Positions 62,145 through 64,000 of a stretch of 64,000 nt of DNA are shown piece after piece. Below the pieces are notes generated by a model. The model had not been told where the DNA came from and did not search any database. It saw only the letters and a list, made by a program, of their open reading frames with translations. This DNA comes from Bostrychus sinensis (taxonomy: Eukaryota; Chordata; Actinopteri; Gobiiformes; Eleotridae), in assembly GCA_020698575.1 (NCBI GenBank), contig CM036256.1, positions 17,685,908-17,749,907 of the forward strand, in the 5' to 3' direction. The translations under genes and the position numbers were made by a program. Within the stretch, counting starts at the first letter, position 1. Every line of letters begins with the position of its first letter.

Positions 62145-62410
62145 AATAGAGATCTTCTAGTTCGGGGTAAATTCTGTTTCTATTGAGCCACAGATAGAGA
62201 AGAATGCCCTAAAGCTAATCTTTGTTCCTTTACTGGTCTGTTGAGACTTGTGGATAGTATCTTAGGCACTATCTCGCCATGGTACCATATCCTGTAAGTT
62301 GGTGTTTCAGATCCACCCCAAAAACAACTCCCTTGGCCCATTATTAACCTTTCCTGATCAAAATCCAACCATGTTTTTGTCTTCTGTACTAACAAAAAAC
62401 AACAACAAAC
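62145..62410 (-). repeat. composite dispersed repeat with tRNA-like SINE segment
   Basis: The reverse complement gives 'gtttgttgttgttttttgtt', 'ttttgatcaggaaaggttaa', 'taatgggccaagggagttgt' and then the tRNA-like phrase (62145-62210: 'agagatcttctagttcgggg' on the plus strand). The order, module then tRNA-like segment, is the same as at 9545-9830. Confidence 0.45.
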
Positions 62411-63224
62411 AAAACAATGCCAGTAAAACCAAAATCCTCTTGGTGGAAGGAACTACTATATATTCTGTAGATGGCAAATTGTTAAAAATATTCTTTTTGT
62501 CTTTGTCAAAATAAATCGATGCAAAATATCATTATTCAGGCGTACACAGTGTACTGATTGCCATACTGAGCCTAACTTTGTACATCTGAGTGTCTCTTTT
62601 AACTGAAGAGTGATTAACATACACTAATCCACAGAGGTTTTTTTTTTTTTTTTTAATATTGAGCCGTCTGGACTGTTTAAACACTGGAGAGAAACTGTCT
62701 TGTTAAATTATTAAGAACCCTGCAATTACACTCTCTACACTTCAGTGAAAATTGTTGCTCTTTTAGACAGTTCTTGGGCTTTCATTAGAGTAAAAACTAA
62801 ATAGCAACTTGCTAAAGAATAATGAATACCAATAAATGTCACTCTTATAAACTGACAATGGACAAGTAAGGCCAAGCACACAGACATACTGTCCTTGAGT
62901 ACATCATGTAATGTAAATTTTATAAAACTGAATAGAAAGACAGAATGTTTGGCCCAGGAAAGAACACAATCCGAGTCTATCACAGAATAATGTGAACATA
63001 AACATTGAAGAAAGGTTTAAATGTGCATACATGTGCAAAGGCAACAAGTGACAATTGAGGTAATGTAATGTTTGTTTTGCTGTTTCACAAAAGTTAGAAC
63101 TTATGTAAAGTGCAATCAGATAAGAAACCCAAATTCCTACTATATTATTAATGCTAATGAAATATGCTGAGCAAAAATTTAAATCCAACACTTGATACAT
63201 TTTTTGTTGCAAAAGTGTGGCATA
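62411..63224. other. non-coding stretch, nothing recognised
   Basis: A poly(T) run lies at about 62637-62654. The minus-strand frames at 62735-63212 have no recognisable domain. Confidence 0.45.
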
Positions 63225-63475
63225 AATTTTTTAATTCACTCAGTTGGCTTGTCTCGAATTTAAGAAGGACTAAATAAATTCGAAAGACATTTTCAGAAAG
63301 ACAGTCTGGATCCAGGAACATTTTGAAGGGTTCTGTACCATGTGCCAAGGATGCACTTTCAAAAATACTCATTCCATCCACAAAGGATCAGTAAAGAAAT
63401 AAATGATTACTTTTTGGTGTGGACCATTGTGAGACAAAGGCTCAGTGGATAGAGCATTTTGTTGATACCTTGTTC
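63225..63475 (+). repeat. composite dispersed repeat with tRNA-like SINE segment
   Basis: 'agtctggatccaggaacatt', 'ccacaaaggatcagtaaaga' and 'tttttggtgtggaccattgt' are followed by 'ggctcagtggatagagcatt', which has the best preserved tRNA-like A-box of the group. Confidence 0.45.
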
Positions 63476-64000
63476 TTATAAAGTGACTGTTTGTACAAGG
63501 AGATATGAGAACTACAGTTCTGACACAGTGTTTCTGCTATGGGATATTCCTCACAACACTCTCACAAGCCAAACTGAGCATTTTAACACAACAGCATATG
63601 GTTTTCTATTGTAATGTCTAGCCTTATTTGTTTGCGCAAATACCTGCATGTTTTCAGCCAACTGCATCGATATCATTGTTATGCAAAATCACCATGTTTT
63701 TAAAGTTGGTTACTTTGTGGACTGATGGTGGGTGGTGAAGTGATAATGGCAACTGAGACAGCCAAGGTGCAGAAGATTGACGATAATGGCACATTATTCT
63801 GAGAATACTAGGCAAAAGGACATGCTGGTTCACACAAAGAAAATCACAACAGGAGGAGCTGGGAAAAGAGAGATTGCATTCAAATTGGGCACAAATTTGA
63901 CAGAATATGCCACAAGGAAAACAATTAGAATTGGAAGTGAAGAGGTCCGACAAGGGAAATATGGAAGGCAGCGGAAAATAAAAAGCAAAATCAAGGACTG
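63476..64000. other. non-coding stretch to window end
   Basis: A 99-codon minus-strand frame (63654-63953) has no recognisable domain. The missing opsin exons were not seen here. Confidence 0.45.

Overview
The window looks like AT-rich, non-coding-dominated vertebrate nuclear DNA, almost certainly from a teleost fish. Three things point there: two spliced exons of a TMT-type (teleost multiple tissue) opsin, a Tc1-like transposon and a Maui/L2-type LINE of the kind common in fish, and many short hAT-type elements with 8-bp target duplications alongside V-SINE-like SINEs. There are no bacterial, phage or CRISPR features. Open reading frames outside the items below are short and unsupported.

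The only host gene I can support is on the minus strand. Exon A (44009-44242) encodes TM6-TM7 with the retinal-binding lysine. The terminal exon B (36043-36330) encodes helix 8 and the C-terminal tail. A 7.7-kb intron separates them. A likely poly(A) signal lies about 315 nt downstream of the stop. The 5' exons (TM1-TM5) were not found between 44243 and 64000, so either they lie beyond the window after a long intron or the copy is incomplete.

Layout: 1-18.3 kb is downstream intergenic DNA holding a 1.2-kb TIR transposon (1861-3079), hAT-type MITEs, V-SINE and tRNA-like SINE copies, a candidate solo LTR (7119-8162), a foldback MITE (8272-8708), LINE fragments, a (AC)58 tract, and a SINE split by an 886-bp hAT element (14400-15437). 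From 18.4-21.3 kb there is a 5'-truncated L2/Maui-like LINE with a mostly open reverse transcriptase and a 60-bp tandem repeat in its tail. From 21.4-25.7 kb there are several MITEs and a complete but inactivated Tc1-like element (24130-25740). From 26-36 kb there are scattered repeats and a degenerate ACTTGG-rich array split by a 1.1-kb hAT element (32512-33649). The opsin spans 36-44 kb, and its intron holds a TTTAGNCCTGG minisatellite, a hAT MITE with an internal GTA expansion, and a second ACTTGG-type array. From 44.2-64 kb there are repeats only, including a hAT element with perfect 8-bp duplications (49674-50601) and LINE 3' ends.

There is no gene network to describe. The biology here is one photoreceptor gene in a repeat-rich landscape with several nested insertions that give a relative order of events. 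I found no convincing new multi-gene system. TE family names come from remembered family features, not a database search, and many boundaries are approximate.
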